DNA of 64,000 nt from an uncultured Eubacteriales bacterium (GTDB lineage Bacteria; Bacillota; Clostridia; Oscillospirales; Acutalibacteraceae). The notes beneath the pieces are model-generated. The model was given only the letters and a program-made list of their open reading frames with translations, was not told the DNA's origin and did no database searches. The DNA lies in assembly GCA_934491515.1 (NCBI GenBank), contig CAKSTF010000004.1, positions 1-64,000 of the forward strand, read 5' to 3'. The position numbers and the translations under genes were made by a program. Within the stretch, counting starts at the first letter, position 1. Every line of letters starts with the position of its first letter. Below, one piece after another: positions 56,052-64,000 of the stretch.

Positions 56052-58063
56052 TGTATCCTGCCGAAATATTTTTCAAGCGTAGTCTTTTTTATCAAAAACG
56101 CCACCGGTCTGCCGTGCGGACAGTACATAACGTCATCATTTTCAAGCACGCGTTTTGCAAGAGACAAAAGTTCCTGCGGCGTGGTTTTGTAACCTGCTTT
56201 TATGGCGGCTTTGCACGCTACGGTGTGGTAGATATCGTCAAGCGCTTCAAGATTTACACCGCCGCCGTTTTTAAGGGTGGAAAGCGCCTGTATAAAGGAA
56301 TCCGCAACGTCCTCTGCCGAAAGGGCTGCGGGAACGGTTCTTACAAGCACGCTGCCGTTTCCGAAATCTTCAATTTCAAATCCGGCTTTTAAAAGCAGTT
56401 CGGACCCCGAAAGCGCCGCCGCGTGTTCTTCCGCGGTAAGGGATACCGCCACGGGGGAAAGCAGTATCTGCGTTTCCGTTTTCGCTTCGCTCTTGAGTTT
56501 ATTGTATATTACCCTCTCATGCGCGGCGTGTTTGTCTATAAGATATATCTCGTCCGCGCGCTGAACTATTATGTAGGTCAAAAAAGCTTCGCCTATAAGT
56601 CGTATCTCCCTGTCGGGATTGTATTCGGCGCCGTCACGCACGCGGTTTTCAGTCTGCGCCGGAGTTGCCGCCTTTGCGGAATTTTCCGCCGGCACCGGAC
56701 TTTCCGGCGGTGTTTCGCCTTCTGTCTGCGCGGCAGTTTCCGCCTGACGTCTTATATCAAAAACTGTTCTGTTTTGCACCGGTAAGTGTTCTGCCGCGTC
56801 AGGTCCCGAAAAAGCAGGCGGCGCGTTGTGCGGCGCGTTGTTTTCCTTTTCCGCATTTTCCGGCGGCACCGTTTCCTGCCGCGCGGCAAAAGTATTTACG
56901 TCTTTTCTTAAAAAGAAGGGAAGATTATCTTCCTTTAAAACGTTTTGTACGCCGTTCCGATTTGATACGGTCTTTTCCTTTTCGGGCAATTTTACCGCCG
57001 TTTGGCGGTATTCCTGCGCCGTCATTTTAAAGAAGTTGTCGGTTTTTGGCACGGCGGAAATTTCGGGGCGCGTATCAAGCGCTGTAACAGCGCTTTTAAC
57101 GGCATAGTATACCGCGGAAAATATCCTGCGTTCGTCCGAAAAACGCACTTCGGTTTTGGCAGGATGCACGTTTACGTCAACCGCCTCGTAAGGCACGTTT
57201 ACAAACAGGACAAATCCGGGGAATTTCCCCACCATACTGCTGTCGCGGTACGCCTGTTCCGCAGCCGCCATAACCGTGCGCGAAACAACGTATCTGCCGT
57301 TTAAAAAGGTAAACTGAAACGCCCTTGAAGCGCGGCAGAATACCGGTTTGCAGGTAAATCCCGACACATTTACGCCGTCGGTCTCGCCCTTTACCGGAAT
57401 AAGGGTTGAATGAAAATCCCTGCCTAAAACGCTGTATATCGCGTTTGAAAGATTGCCGTCGCCCGAAGTGGAAAAAACAAGTTTTTCATCCTTTATGAAT
57501 TTAAAGGCTATCTCCGGATGAGAAAGCGCCGCGCGCTCTGTTACGGCACCTACCGCCGTACCCTCCGAAGAATCCTTTTTAAGAAATTTCATCCTTGCCG
57601 GAGTGTTGTAGAAAAGGTCCCTTATAATAAGCGTGGTGCCTTCGGGACAGCCAGCCTCCTCGCACGAAATTTCCCTGCCGCCTTCTATAACATAGTGCGT
57701 GCCGCATTCCCCGTCCGATGTTTTTGTAAGCATTTCTATTCTGGAAACGCCGGCTATTGCCGCAAGCGCTTCACCGCGGAAACCGAGCGTTCTTATGGAA
57801 TCAAGGTCGGCAGCAGATGAAATTTTACTTGTGGCATGCCTTAAAAATGCCGTTGGAACATCCTCTCGGGATATGCCGCAGCCGTCATCCGTTATACGGA
57901 TAAAGGTTATTCCGCCGCGCTTTATTTCCACCGTAATGCGCCGCGCGCCCGCGTCTATCGAATTTTCCACCGTTTCCTTTACCGCCGAAGCCGGTCTTTC
58001 AACTACTTCGCCTGCGGCTATAAGTTCGGATACGGATTTTGAAAGAAGATTTATTTTAGACAT
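56048..58063 (-). CDS. mutL: DNA mismatch repair protein MutL
   Basis: A 671-residue MutL: GHKL ATPase with ELIAAGEVVERPASAVKE, DAGARRITVEI, DDGCGI and GFRGEALAAI. A Pro-rich linker (about 340-480) leads to the C-terminal endonuclease domain with DKHAAHERVIYN and CPHGRPVA. The metal motif DQHAx2Ex4E is altered: DKHA, and the last Glu is Asn. It follows mutS with 36 bases between. Confidence 0.95.
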   Translation of the reverse strand: MSKINLLSKSVSELIAAGEVVERPASAVKETVENSIDAGARRITVEIKRGGITFIRITDDGCGISREDVPTAFLRHATSKISSAADLDSIRTLGFRGEALAAIAGVSRIEMLTKTSDGECGTHYVIEGGREISCEEAGCPEGTTLIIRDLFYNTPARMKFLKKDSSEGTAVGAVTERAALSHPEIAFKFIKDEKLVFSTSGDGNLSNAIYSVLGRDFHSTLIPVKGETDGVNVSGFTCKPVFCRASRAFQFTFLNGRYVVSRTVMAAAEQAYRDSSMVGKFPGFVLFVNVPYEAVDVNVHPAKTEVRFSDERRIFSAVYYAVKSAVTALDTRPEISAVPKTDNFFKMTAQEYRQTAVKLPEKEKTVSNRNGVQNVLKEDNLPFFLRKDVNTFAARQETVPPENAEKENNAPHNAPPAFSGPDAAEHLPVQNRTVFDIRRQAETAAQTEGETPPESPVPAENSAKAATPAQTENRVRDGAEYNPDREIRLIGEAFLTYIIVQRADEIYLIDKHAAHERVIYNKLKSEAKTETQILLSPVAVSLTAEEHAAALSGSELLLKAGFEIEDFGNGSVLVRTVPAALSAEDVADSFIQALSTLKNGGGVNLEALDDIYHTVACKAAIKAGYKTTPQELLSLAKRVLENDDVMYCPHGRPVAFLIKKTTLEKYFGRIQ

Positions 58064-58099
58064 ACCGTCACCTGCCTTTAATTACTTGTTTCGGAAGTT

Positions 58100-60694
58100 C
58101 TACACCGATTTTGCTTTTTTAACAACATCGAAAAGCACGCTCATTGCCTCTATGGGGGTAAGCGTATTAACGTCGATTTCCTTCAGTTCGTTCAGTATAT
58201 CCGAAGCGCCCTGCATGGAAAGGGGGATCTGCCCGTCCGATTCGCGAACGGTTTTATAGGTCACAACACCGTCCTCCAGGGTCTTTTTAAGTATCTGCTT
58301 CGCACGGTCGGTTACCGCTTTCGGTATACCGCCGAGTTTTGCGACTTCAATACCGTAACTTTCGTCCGCGCCGCCCTTTACGATGCGCCGCAGAAAGATT
58401 ATATCGTCGCCGCGCTTTTTGGCGACTATGTTATAGTTTTTAACGCCCTTAATCTCGTTTTCCATAGCGGTAAGTTCGTGATAATGGGTTGCAAAAAGGG
58501 TCTTTGCGCCCAAGGTTTTCTTATCCGCCGTGTATTCAAGAACGGCGCGCGCTATCGCCATGCCGTCGTAAGTGGAAGTTCCCCTGCCTATCTCGTCCAA
58601 TATAAGCAGACTGTCGGCAGTGGCGTTTTTAAGTATTTCGGCAACTTCGCTCATCTCGACCATAAAGGTGGATTTGCCGCTTGCAAGGTCGTCTGAAGCG
58701 CCCACCCTTGTGTAAACCGAGTCAACAATGCCTATTTCCGCCGATTTTGCCGGCACAAACGAGCCCATCTGCGCCATTATCGTGATAAGCGCCACCTGCC
58801 GCATATAGGTCGATTTACCCGCCATATTCGGGCCTGTTATAATCGCGCAGCGGTTGTCGCCCTTGTCAAGATGCGTATCGTTTGCCACAAAGGGTGAAGC
58901 GATAAGTTTTTCAACCACCGGATGTCTGCCGTCCGTAATATTCAAAACGCCGCTGTCGGTTATAAGCGGCCGGCAATAGCCGTTAACGCAGGCGGTATCC
59001 GCAAGCGAACACAAAACGTCCAGCCTTGCTATCGCCGCGGCGGTTCTTTTGAACGCCTCGCCGCGCGCCGCCACCTGTTCGCGAACCTTTGCAAACAGTT
59101 CAAGTTCAAGGCTTATAACCCTGTCTTTCGCCGAAAGAACGCGGGTTTCAAGTTCTTTAAGTTCCTCGGTTATAAAGCGTTCGCCGCCCGTAAGAGTCTG
59201 TTTTCTTATGTAATCTTCCGGTACTTTATCAAGGAAAGAGTTCGTAACCTCGATATAGTAACCGAACACCTTGTTGAATCTTACCTTAAGATTTCTTATC
59301 CCCGTGCGCTCACGTTCGCGCGCCTCGATCTCGGTAAGATATTTTGTGCCGTTCTCCATCGCGTCGCGCAGAAGATCGACTTCCTTGTTGTAGCCTTTTT
59401 TAATTATTTTGCCGTCGCGCATAATAAAGGGCGCTTCGGGATCTATCGCGGAATCTATAAGCGATACGATATCCTCGGCAGTGTCTATATCGGCGTGCAC
59501 GCCCTTAAGCATTCTGCATTGCGCCGCGGCGGTAAGTTGTTTTACAAATGGGAACTTGTGCGCCGTAGCCGCAAGACTTAAAAGGTCCTTTGCATTCGCC
59601 GTGCCGTATATCACCTTGGTGATTATGCGTTCGACGTCGCGTATGCTGCTCATATACTCCTGCGCTTCGCAGCGAAGCACGGTGTTCGTACAAAGTTCCT
59701 CTACCGCGTTCTGCCGCAAAAGTATTTCGTTTATGGATAAAAGCGGTTCGGTGATCCAGCTGGTAAGAAGTCTTTTCCCCATCGGGGTACGGGTCTTATC
59801 AAGCACCCACAAAAGCGTGCCGCGCTTGCTGTTTGTGCGCATGGTAGAGCAAAGTTCCAGGTTTCTTACCGCACTCATATCAAGCCGCATAAACTGCTTT
59901 TGCGTATAAACCTTTACGCTGTTTACGGTAATTTTTGCGCCGCGTCCGTTTTCGGTAAGATAGTCCGCTGCGCCGCAAAGCGCGGCTGCCGCTGCGGAAT
60001 CGGCCGCAACGCCCAACTCCTCAATTGAATTTACGCCGAAAGCCCCGCGCACTATATCTGCCGACGTGTGCGACAAAAAGCAGTCGTCCGGTCTGCAGGT
60101 AACGGCAACGCCGTCGGCGCCGTTTAAGAAATTAAGCAGTTCCCCGTCTTTAAGGGATTGCGGATATATGATTTCGGTGGGCATAAAACGGGCTATTTCG
60201 TCAAGGCAGAGCCGTTCGGCGTTTTCGCCCGATATTTCGGTAACATAACATTGTCCGGTGGAGGCGTCCGCAAAACAGACACCTACGCCGCTTTGCGTAC
60301 CGTAAACGGCGGAAAGATAGTTATTCTTGCCCTCGTCAAGCATATCGCCCTCAACCACCGTACCGGGCGTTATTACCCTTATAACATCGCGCTTTACAAG
60401 ACCCTTTGCCTTTGCCGGATCTTCGGTTTGCTCGCATATAGCGACCTTATGACCCGCAGCAACCAGTCTTGCTATGTAACTTTCGCAGCTGTGGAAAGGC
60501 ACGCCGCACATAGGCGCGCGTTCGGGCAGCCCGCAGTCCTTGCCGGTAAGCGTAAGACTTAATTCCTCGCTGGCAAGTTTTGCGTCGTCGAAAAACATTT
60601 CGTAGAAATCGCCCAAACGGAAGAACAGTATGCAATCGCTGTTCTTCTCCTTTATTTCCATATATTGGCGCATCATAGGTGATAATTCCGCCAT
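58100..60694 (-). CDS. mutS: DNA mismatch repair protein MutS
   Basis: An 864-residue MutS. The mismatch-reading motif FFRLGDFYEMF gives the Phe-x-Glu near residue 25-36; Walker A is GPNMAGKSTYMRQ; DEIGRGTSTYDGMAIA and the ABC-like signature follow. A C-terminal dimerization helix is present. It heads the mutS-mutL-miaA stretch with AAAGGAG before the ATG. Confidence 0.97.
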   Translation of the reverse strand: MAELSPMMRQYMEIKEKNSDCILFFRLGDFYEMFFDDAKLASEELSLTLTGKDCGLPERAPMCGVPFHSCESYIARLVAAGHKVAICEQTEDPAKAKGLVKRDVIRVITPGTVVEGDMLDEGKNNYLSAVYGTQSGVGVCFADASTGQCYVTEISGENAERLCLDEIARFMPTEIIYPQSLKDGELLNFLNGADGVAVTCRPDDCFLSHTSADIVRGAFGVNSIEELGVAADSAAAAALCGAADYLTENGRGAKITVNSVKVYTQKQFMRLDMSAVRNLELCSTMRTNSKRGTLLWVLDKTRTPMGKRLLTSWITEPLLSINEILLRQNAVEELCTNTVLRCEAQEYMSSIRDVERIITKVIYGTANAKDLLSLAATAHKFPFVKQLTAAAQCRMLKGVHADIDTAEDIVSLIDSAIDPEAPFIMRDGKIIKKGYNKEVDLLRDAMENGTKYLTEIEARERERTGIRNLKVRFNKVFGYYIEVTNSFLDKVPEDYIRKQTLTGGERFITEELKELETRVLSAKDRVISLELELFAKVREQVAARGEAFKRTAAAIARLDVLCSLADTACVNGYCRPLITDSGVLNITDGRHPVVEKLIASPFVANDTHLDKGDNRCAIITGPNMAGKSTYMRQVALITIMAQMGSFVPAKSAEIGIVDSVYTRVGASDDLASGKSTFMVEMSEVAEILKNATADSLLILDEIGRGTSTYDGMAIARAVLEYTADKKTLGAKTLFATHYHELTAMENEIKGVKNYNIVAKKRGDDIIFLRRIVKGGADESYGIEVAKLGGIPKAVTDRAKQILKKTLEDGVVTYKTVRESDGQIPLSMQGASDILNELKEIDVNTLTPIEAMSVLFDVVKKAKSV

Positions 60695-60754
60695 TTATAC
60701 AGTCTCCTTTATTCCTTTATGACCGGCGCGGCGTAAATTTGCCGTGCCCGATTA

Positions 60755-61162
60755 TCAGTGGCAGCCGCCGCAGGTAGAGCACGAACCCGTGCAGTTGTGT
60801 CTTTCAGGTTCGCAGGAAGCGGGATCCGCACCCTCTACGCACTGCATTATAATGCTGTTTATATCGTTAAGCATTGCGTCTATTTCGCCCTTGGCGGTGT
60901 TGTATTCAAGCATAGCGGGCGTCGCCATTATATCGCCGTATATTTTGCGCAGCTGCTCGTTTAAAGCGTTTATTTTTTCTTCACGTTTGTTTTCGCTTGC
61001 AACTTCTCTTTCAAGATTCATACGGGCGGTGTTAAACTCGCCTATCTTGTCCTGAAGTTCCTTGTCGTTGTCGTTGGCAAGGCGCGCCTTTGCAAAGCGT
61101 ATAAATCTTTCGTCCTGCTGAACGGCTTCGCCCAGTTTTCTTGCAGCTTCGATAATTTCCAT
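60755..61162 (-). CDS. YlbF/YmcA family protein with Cys-rich tail
   Basis: A 135-residue, mostly helical protein: AARKLGEAVQQDERFIRFAKARLANDNDKELQDKIGEF. YlbF and YmcA (RicF/RicA) bind YaaT and [4Fe-4S] clusters to regulate RNase Y and sporulation in Bacillus. The C-terminus here (CEPERHNCTGSCSTCGGCH) carries five Cys after another near residue 108, a good cluster-binding site. It lies between miaB and mutS, the usual Clostridia order. Confidence 0.88.
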   Translation of the reverse strand: MEIIEAARKLGEAVQQDERFIRFAKARLANDNDKELQDKIGEFNTARMNLEREVASENKREEKINALNEQLRKIYGDIMATPAMLEYNTAKGEIDAMLNDINSIIMQCVEGADPASCEPERHNCTGSCSTCGGCH

Positions 61163-61197
61163 TTTAATTTCCTCTTTCTTTATATGAATTTTAATTT

Positions 61198-62607
61198 TTA
61201 ACCTTTTTGTACCTGCGTTCCGTAAAGCGCGTTATCGTACGAATCTATCCGCACGTTTGCAAAGTTGCCGATAAGACTTTTATTCCCTTTAAAACGCACG
61301 GCGTAAACGCCGTCTGTTTTGCCTAAAACAAGCCCGTCGTCGGTCATTTCTTCACATAGAACGCGCACCGTTTTGCCAACGGCCGCCTTTTCCTTTTCGC
61401 GGCCTATCGCGTCCTGCACGGCAAGAAGTTCCGAAAACCACCTTCCCTTTTCCTCACGGCTTACGGGGTCGGGCATCGCGGCTGCAGGCGTGCCGTTTCG
61501 CGGTGAGTATATAAACGTAAACAGGGATGAATATCCTATTTTTTTCACAAGTTCCACGGTTTTTTTGAAGTCCTCGTAAGTTTCACCGGGGAAACCTACT
61601 ATTATGTCGCTTGTAAGGTCTATGTCGGGCATAAGTTCGCGCGCGCGGTTTACAAGACGCATATAACCCTCCGCCGTGTACCTGCGGTTCATTATTTTAA
61701 GTATACGGTCGCTGCCGCACTGCACGGGCAGGTGCAGATGTTTTTCCGCCTTTTCGCAGTCGCGCATGGCAAGCAGCAGTTCCTCGGTGCAGTCCTTGGG
61801 GTGAGAGGTCATAAACCGTATTCTGAAATCCCCCGGCAAATCGTTTACCTTGCGCAGCAGTTTTGCAAAATTTATATCCTCCTGCAGTCCCTTGCCGTAA
61901 GAGTTGACGTTCTGCCCCAAAAGCATTATTTCCCGATAGCCCGCTTTTATCATACTTTCGGCTTCCGCAAGTATTTCGGCGCTTGTCCTTGACCTTTCGC
62001 GGCCGCGCGCGTAGGGCACTATGCAATAGGTGCAGAAATTATCGCACCCGTACATTACGGGGACAAAGCCTTTAAAGGTATCGTCGCGGTTTATCGGAAC
62101 GCCCTCGGTCACGGCGGCGTTGTTCAGTTCCGTTTCAAACACCCTTTTGCCGCCCGTAAGCCTTGTATACACAAACTCCGGCAGACGGTGGCCCACCTGC
62201 GTGCCGAAAACGATATCAACATACGGATAACTCTCTCTCAGTTTTTTACGGACGTGTTCCTGCTGGACCATACATCCGCAAACGGCGATTATCAGATTTT
62301 TGTTCGTCTTTTTATATTTTTTAACGGCGCCTATATTGCCGTAGACCCTGTCCTCGGCGTGTTCGCGCACGGCGCAGGTGTTAAAGATTATAAAATCGGC
62401 TTCCTCCGCTTTTTCGGTAAAAGTGTACCCCATAGCGGAGAGCATTCCCCTTATCCTTTGCGAATCGCTTACGTTCTGCTGGCAGCCGAACGTTACAACG
62501 CAGGCCTTAGCACCGCCAGGCATCCTGTTTTTTAAAATATCGCAGACTCTTGCAGCAAAAGCGGACTGTTCCGCCCAAAGGTCGTTGCTTTTTAACCCGT
62601 ATTGCAT
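61198..62607 (-). CDS. miaB: tRNA-2-methylthio-N6-dimethylallyladenosine synthase
   Basis: A 469-residue radical-SAM methylthiotransferase. The N-terminal UPF0004 domain has the Cys of TFGCQQNVSDSQ, FNTCAVREHAEDR and CGCMVQQEH (second cluster). The radical SAM motif is CDNFCTYCIVPYARG (CxxxCxxC). A TRAM domain ends the protein (VLCEEMTDDGLVLGKTDGVYAVRF). It methylthiolates i6A37 made by MiaA. Confidence 0.97.
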   Translation of the reverse strand: MQYGLKSNDLWAEQSAFAARVCDILKNRMPGGAKACVVTFGCQQNVSDSQRIRGMLSAMGYTFTEKAEEADFIIFNTCAVREHAEDRVYGNIGAVKKYKKTNKNLIIAVCGCMVQQEHVRKKLRESYPYVDIVFGTQVGHRLPEFVYTRLTGGKRVFETELNNAAVTEGVPINRDDTFKGFVPVMYGCDNFCTYCIVPYARGRERSRTSAEILAEAESMIKAGYREIMLLGQNVNSYGKGLQEDINFAKLLRKVNDLPGDFRIRFMTSHPKDCTEELLLAMRDCEKAEKHLHLPVQCGSDRILKIMNRRYTAEGYMRLVNRARELMPDIDLTSDIIVGFPGETYEDFKKTVELVKKIGYSSLFTFIYSPRNGTPAAAMPDPVSREEKGRWFSELLAVQDAIGREKEKAAVGKTVRVLCEEMTDDGLVLGKTDGVYAVRFKGNKSLIGNFANVRIDSYDNALYGTQVQKG

Positions 62608-62720
62608 TTTGCGCCCCTTTTAACTATCAATAAAGATTATATTATTATACTATAAAACTCCATAGAGTGCAAGGTGATATATTGTCTGCAAAAGAAATTT
62701 TATTTTTATAAAATTGATAC

Positions 62721-62749
62721 TTGAAAGTATCCGCCGCGCTTGGTATACT
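62721..62749 (+). promoter_or_regulatory. Promoter of the DUF1846 gene
   Basis: TTGAAA (62721-62726) and TATACT (62744-62749), 17 bases apart. Confidence 0.82.
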
Positions 62750-62784
62750 TTCTTTATGTTTGCAGAAATTTTGGAGGTAACTTT

Positions 62785-64000
62785 GTGGGGAAAACGGGAT
62801 TTGATAATGAAAAATACATAAAACTGCAGTCGCAGAACATCCGCGACCGCATAAATATGTTCGGGGACAAACTTTACATGGAATTCGGCGGAAAACTTTT
62901 CGACGATTTTCACGCTTCGCGCGTGCTTCCCGGGTTTTTGCCCGATTCAAAGGTAAAAATGCTTTTGGAACTTAAGGACGACGCCGAAATAATCATCGCC
63001 ATAAACGAGGACGCGATAGAAAAAAACAAGCGCCGCGGCGACCTTGGCATAACCTACGATCTTGACACTTTAAGGCTTATCGACGCGTTCCGCGGAATCG
63101 GACTTTATGTGGGCAGCGTAGTAATAACCCGTTTTACGGGGCAGCCGCTGGCTCTCGCCTTTGAAAAGCGTCTTAAATCGCTCGGCATACCCGTTTACCG
63201 CCATTATCCGATACAGGATTACCCCGCGAATATTCCGCTTATAGTAAGCGATGAAGGTTTCGGTAAAAACGATTACATAAAGACCGAACGCCCGCTTGTT
63301 GTTGTAACGGCTCCCGGCCCCGGCTGCGGCAAAATGGCGACCTGCCTTTCCCAGCTTTACCACGAACAGAAACACGGCGTTAAGGCGGGTTACGCAAAGT
63401 TTGAAACTTTCCCTATATGGAACATTCCGCTTAAACACCCCGTAAACGTGGCATACGAAGCCGCCACGGCGGATCTTAACGACGTTAATATGATAGATCC
63501 TTTCCATCTTGACGCTTACGGTAAGACCACGGTAAACTACAACCGCGATATCGAGATTTTCCCCGTTGTAAAAACAATGCTTGAACGCATTCTGGGCGAA
63601 TGCCCATACAAAAGTCCCACCGATATGGGCGTTAATATGGCGGGCTGCGCCATTATCGACGACGAGGCCGTGCAGACCGCCGCGAAACAGGAGATACTGC
63701 GCCGTTATTACACCGCGCTTTGCGATGTAAGACAGGGACTTGCCGAGCAAAACGACGTTTCAAAAATAGAACTGCTTATGAACCAGTGCGGCATTACTCC
63801 CGCCGACCGCCCGACCGTGAAAGCGGCGCTTGAAAAAGCCGAAAAAACAGGCGCACCGGCAACAGCGATAGAACTTTCCGACGGTACGATAATAACCGGT
63901 AAAACCTCTTCGCTTCTGGGGTCGAGTTCCTCAATGCTTTTAAACGCGCTTAAGGTTCTCGCCGGTATACCCGACGACCTTGAACTTTTATCCCCCACTA
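62785..64000 (+). CDS. DUF1846 (UPF0371) family protein, 3' end outside window
   Basis: A GTG at 62785 with GGAGG 8 bases upstream opens 405 codons that run off the window. GKTGFDNEKYIKLQSQNIRDRI and FGGKLFDDFHASRVLPGF, YDLDTLRLIDAFR and VTAPGPGCGKMATCLSQLYHE (P-loop-like) are the family signatures. Full-length members have about 500 residues, so roughly 100 are missing. Structural work links the family to a nucleotide-binding enzyme, but its function is not settled. It is divergent from miaB. Confidence 0.93.
   Translation, partial: MGKTGFDNEKYIKLQSQNIRDRINMFGDKLYMEFGGKLFDDFHASRVLPGFLPDSKVKMLLELKDDAEIIIAINEDAIEKNKRRGDLGITYDLDTLRLIDAFRGIGLYVGSVVITRFTGQPLALAFEKRLKSLGIPVYRHYPIQDYPANIPLIVSDEGFGKNDYIKTERPLVVVTAPGPGCGKMATCLSQLYHEQKHGVKAGYAKFETFPIWNIPLKHPVNVAYEAATADLNDVNMIDPFHLDAYGKTTVNYNRDIEIFPVVKTMLERILGECPYKSPTDMGVNMAGCAIIDDEAVQTAAKQEILRRYYTALCDVRQGLAEQNDVSKIELLMNQCGITPADRPTVKAALEKAEKTGAPATAIELSDGTIITGKTSSLLGSSSSMLLNALKVLAGIPDDLELLSPT

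Noticed and set aside
58922..59581. 219-codon open frame antisense to mutS
   Set aside because: Shadow of a clear MutS frame.
1..64000. CRISPR array, rRNA operon or replication origin
   Set aside because: No regularly spaced repeats, rRNA signatures or DnaA-box clusters were seen.

Overview
The window looks like a chromosomal piece of a spore-forming low-to-mid GC Clostridia, most likely of the Oscillospirales/Ruminococcaceae type (inference). Supporting signs are spoIID and bofA-like genes, a glmS ribozyme, a tetrahydrofolate (THF) riboswitch before an ECF folate transporter, sepF/ylmH and miaB-ylbF-mutS-mutL-miaA gene orders, GGAGG ribosome binding sites and near-consensus sigma-A promoters. 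Most of it is housekeeping DNA with dense co-directional operons. Three accessory blocks stand out.

Layout. 0-1.3 kb: tRNA-Ala(CGC) and azlCD. 1.2-5.2 kb: a visibly AT-rich restriction-modification cassette (controller protein, HNH-type nuclease, two DNA methyltransferases, small XRE regulator). It sits between two copies of a ~120 bp direct repeat that starts inside the end of azlD, and a decayed tnpV transposon fragment lies beside the right copy. 5.5-10.4 kb: a GMP synthase ATP-PPase subunit with a CofE-like ligase, a MITE-like inverted-repeat element, an AbrB-controlled ABC transporter and two small genes. 10.4-12.1 kb: a phage-type switch (ImmA/ImmR facing a zinc-ribbon protein and a sigma-like late regulator) with three 18 bp palindromic operators. 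12.1-24.7 kb: glmS with its ribozyme, an M14 peptidase, THF riboswitch-folT, an XRE membrane regulator, a CmpB-like protein, DNA polymerase IV, aspartase, and a MarR-heterodimeric ABC exporter operon. 24.8-36.6 kb: rplJL with its leader, spoIID, murA, walJ-rlmH, rpmG-secE-nusG-rplK-rplA, bofA, a ManA-like protein and a MATE pump.

36.6-45.5 kb: a compact podovirus-like head-and-neck operon on the minus strand (terS, terL, small membrane protein, scaffold, Ig-tailed capsid, portal, adaptor, gp10-like hub, then a GHL10 glycosidase-like lipoprotein). All frames are open. No integrase, replication, lysis, tail-fibre or ejection genes are visible. 45.6-64 kb: DUF2975, an ACT/DUF711 pair, split transketolase, a long lspA-ylmH-sepF-yggS-HlyD cell-envelope/division operon, miaA-mutL-mutS-ylbF-miaB, and a DUF1846 gene cut by the window end.

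The most interesting possibility is that the 10-12 kb phage switch and the 36-45 kb capsid operon are two parts of one domesticated particle-forming system (gene-transfer-agent-like or tailless). Base composition and start-signal style of both resemble the host, unlike the R-M cassette. This link is inference: nothing in the sequence proves that the late regulator acts on the terS promoter.
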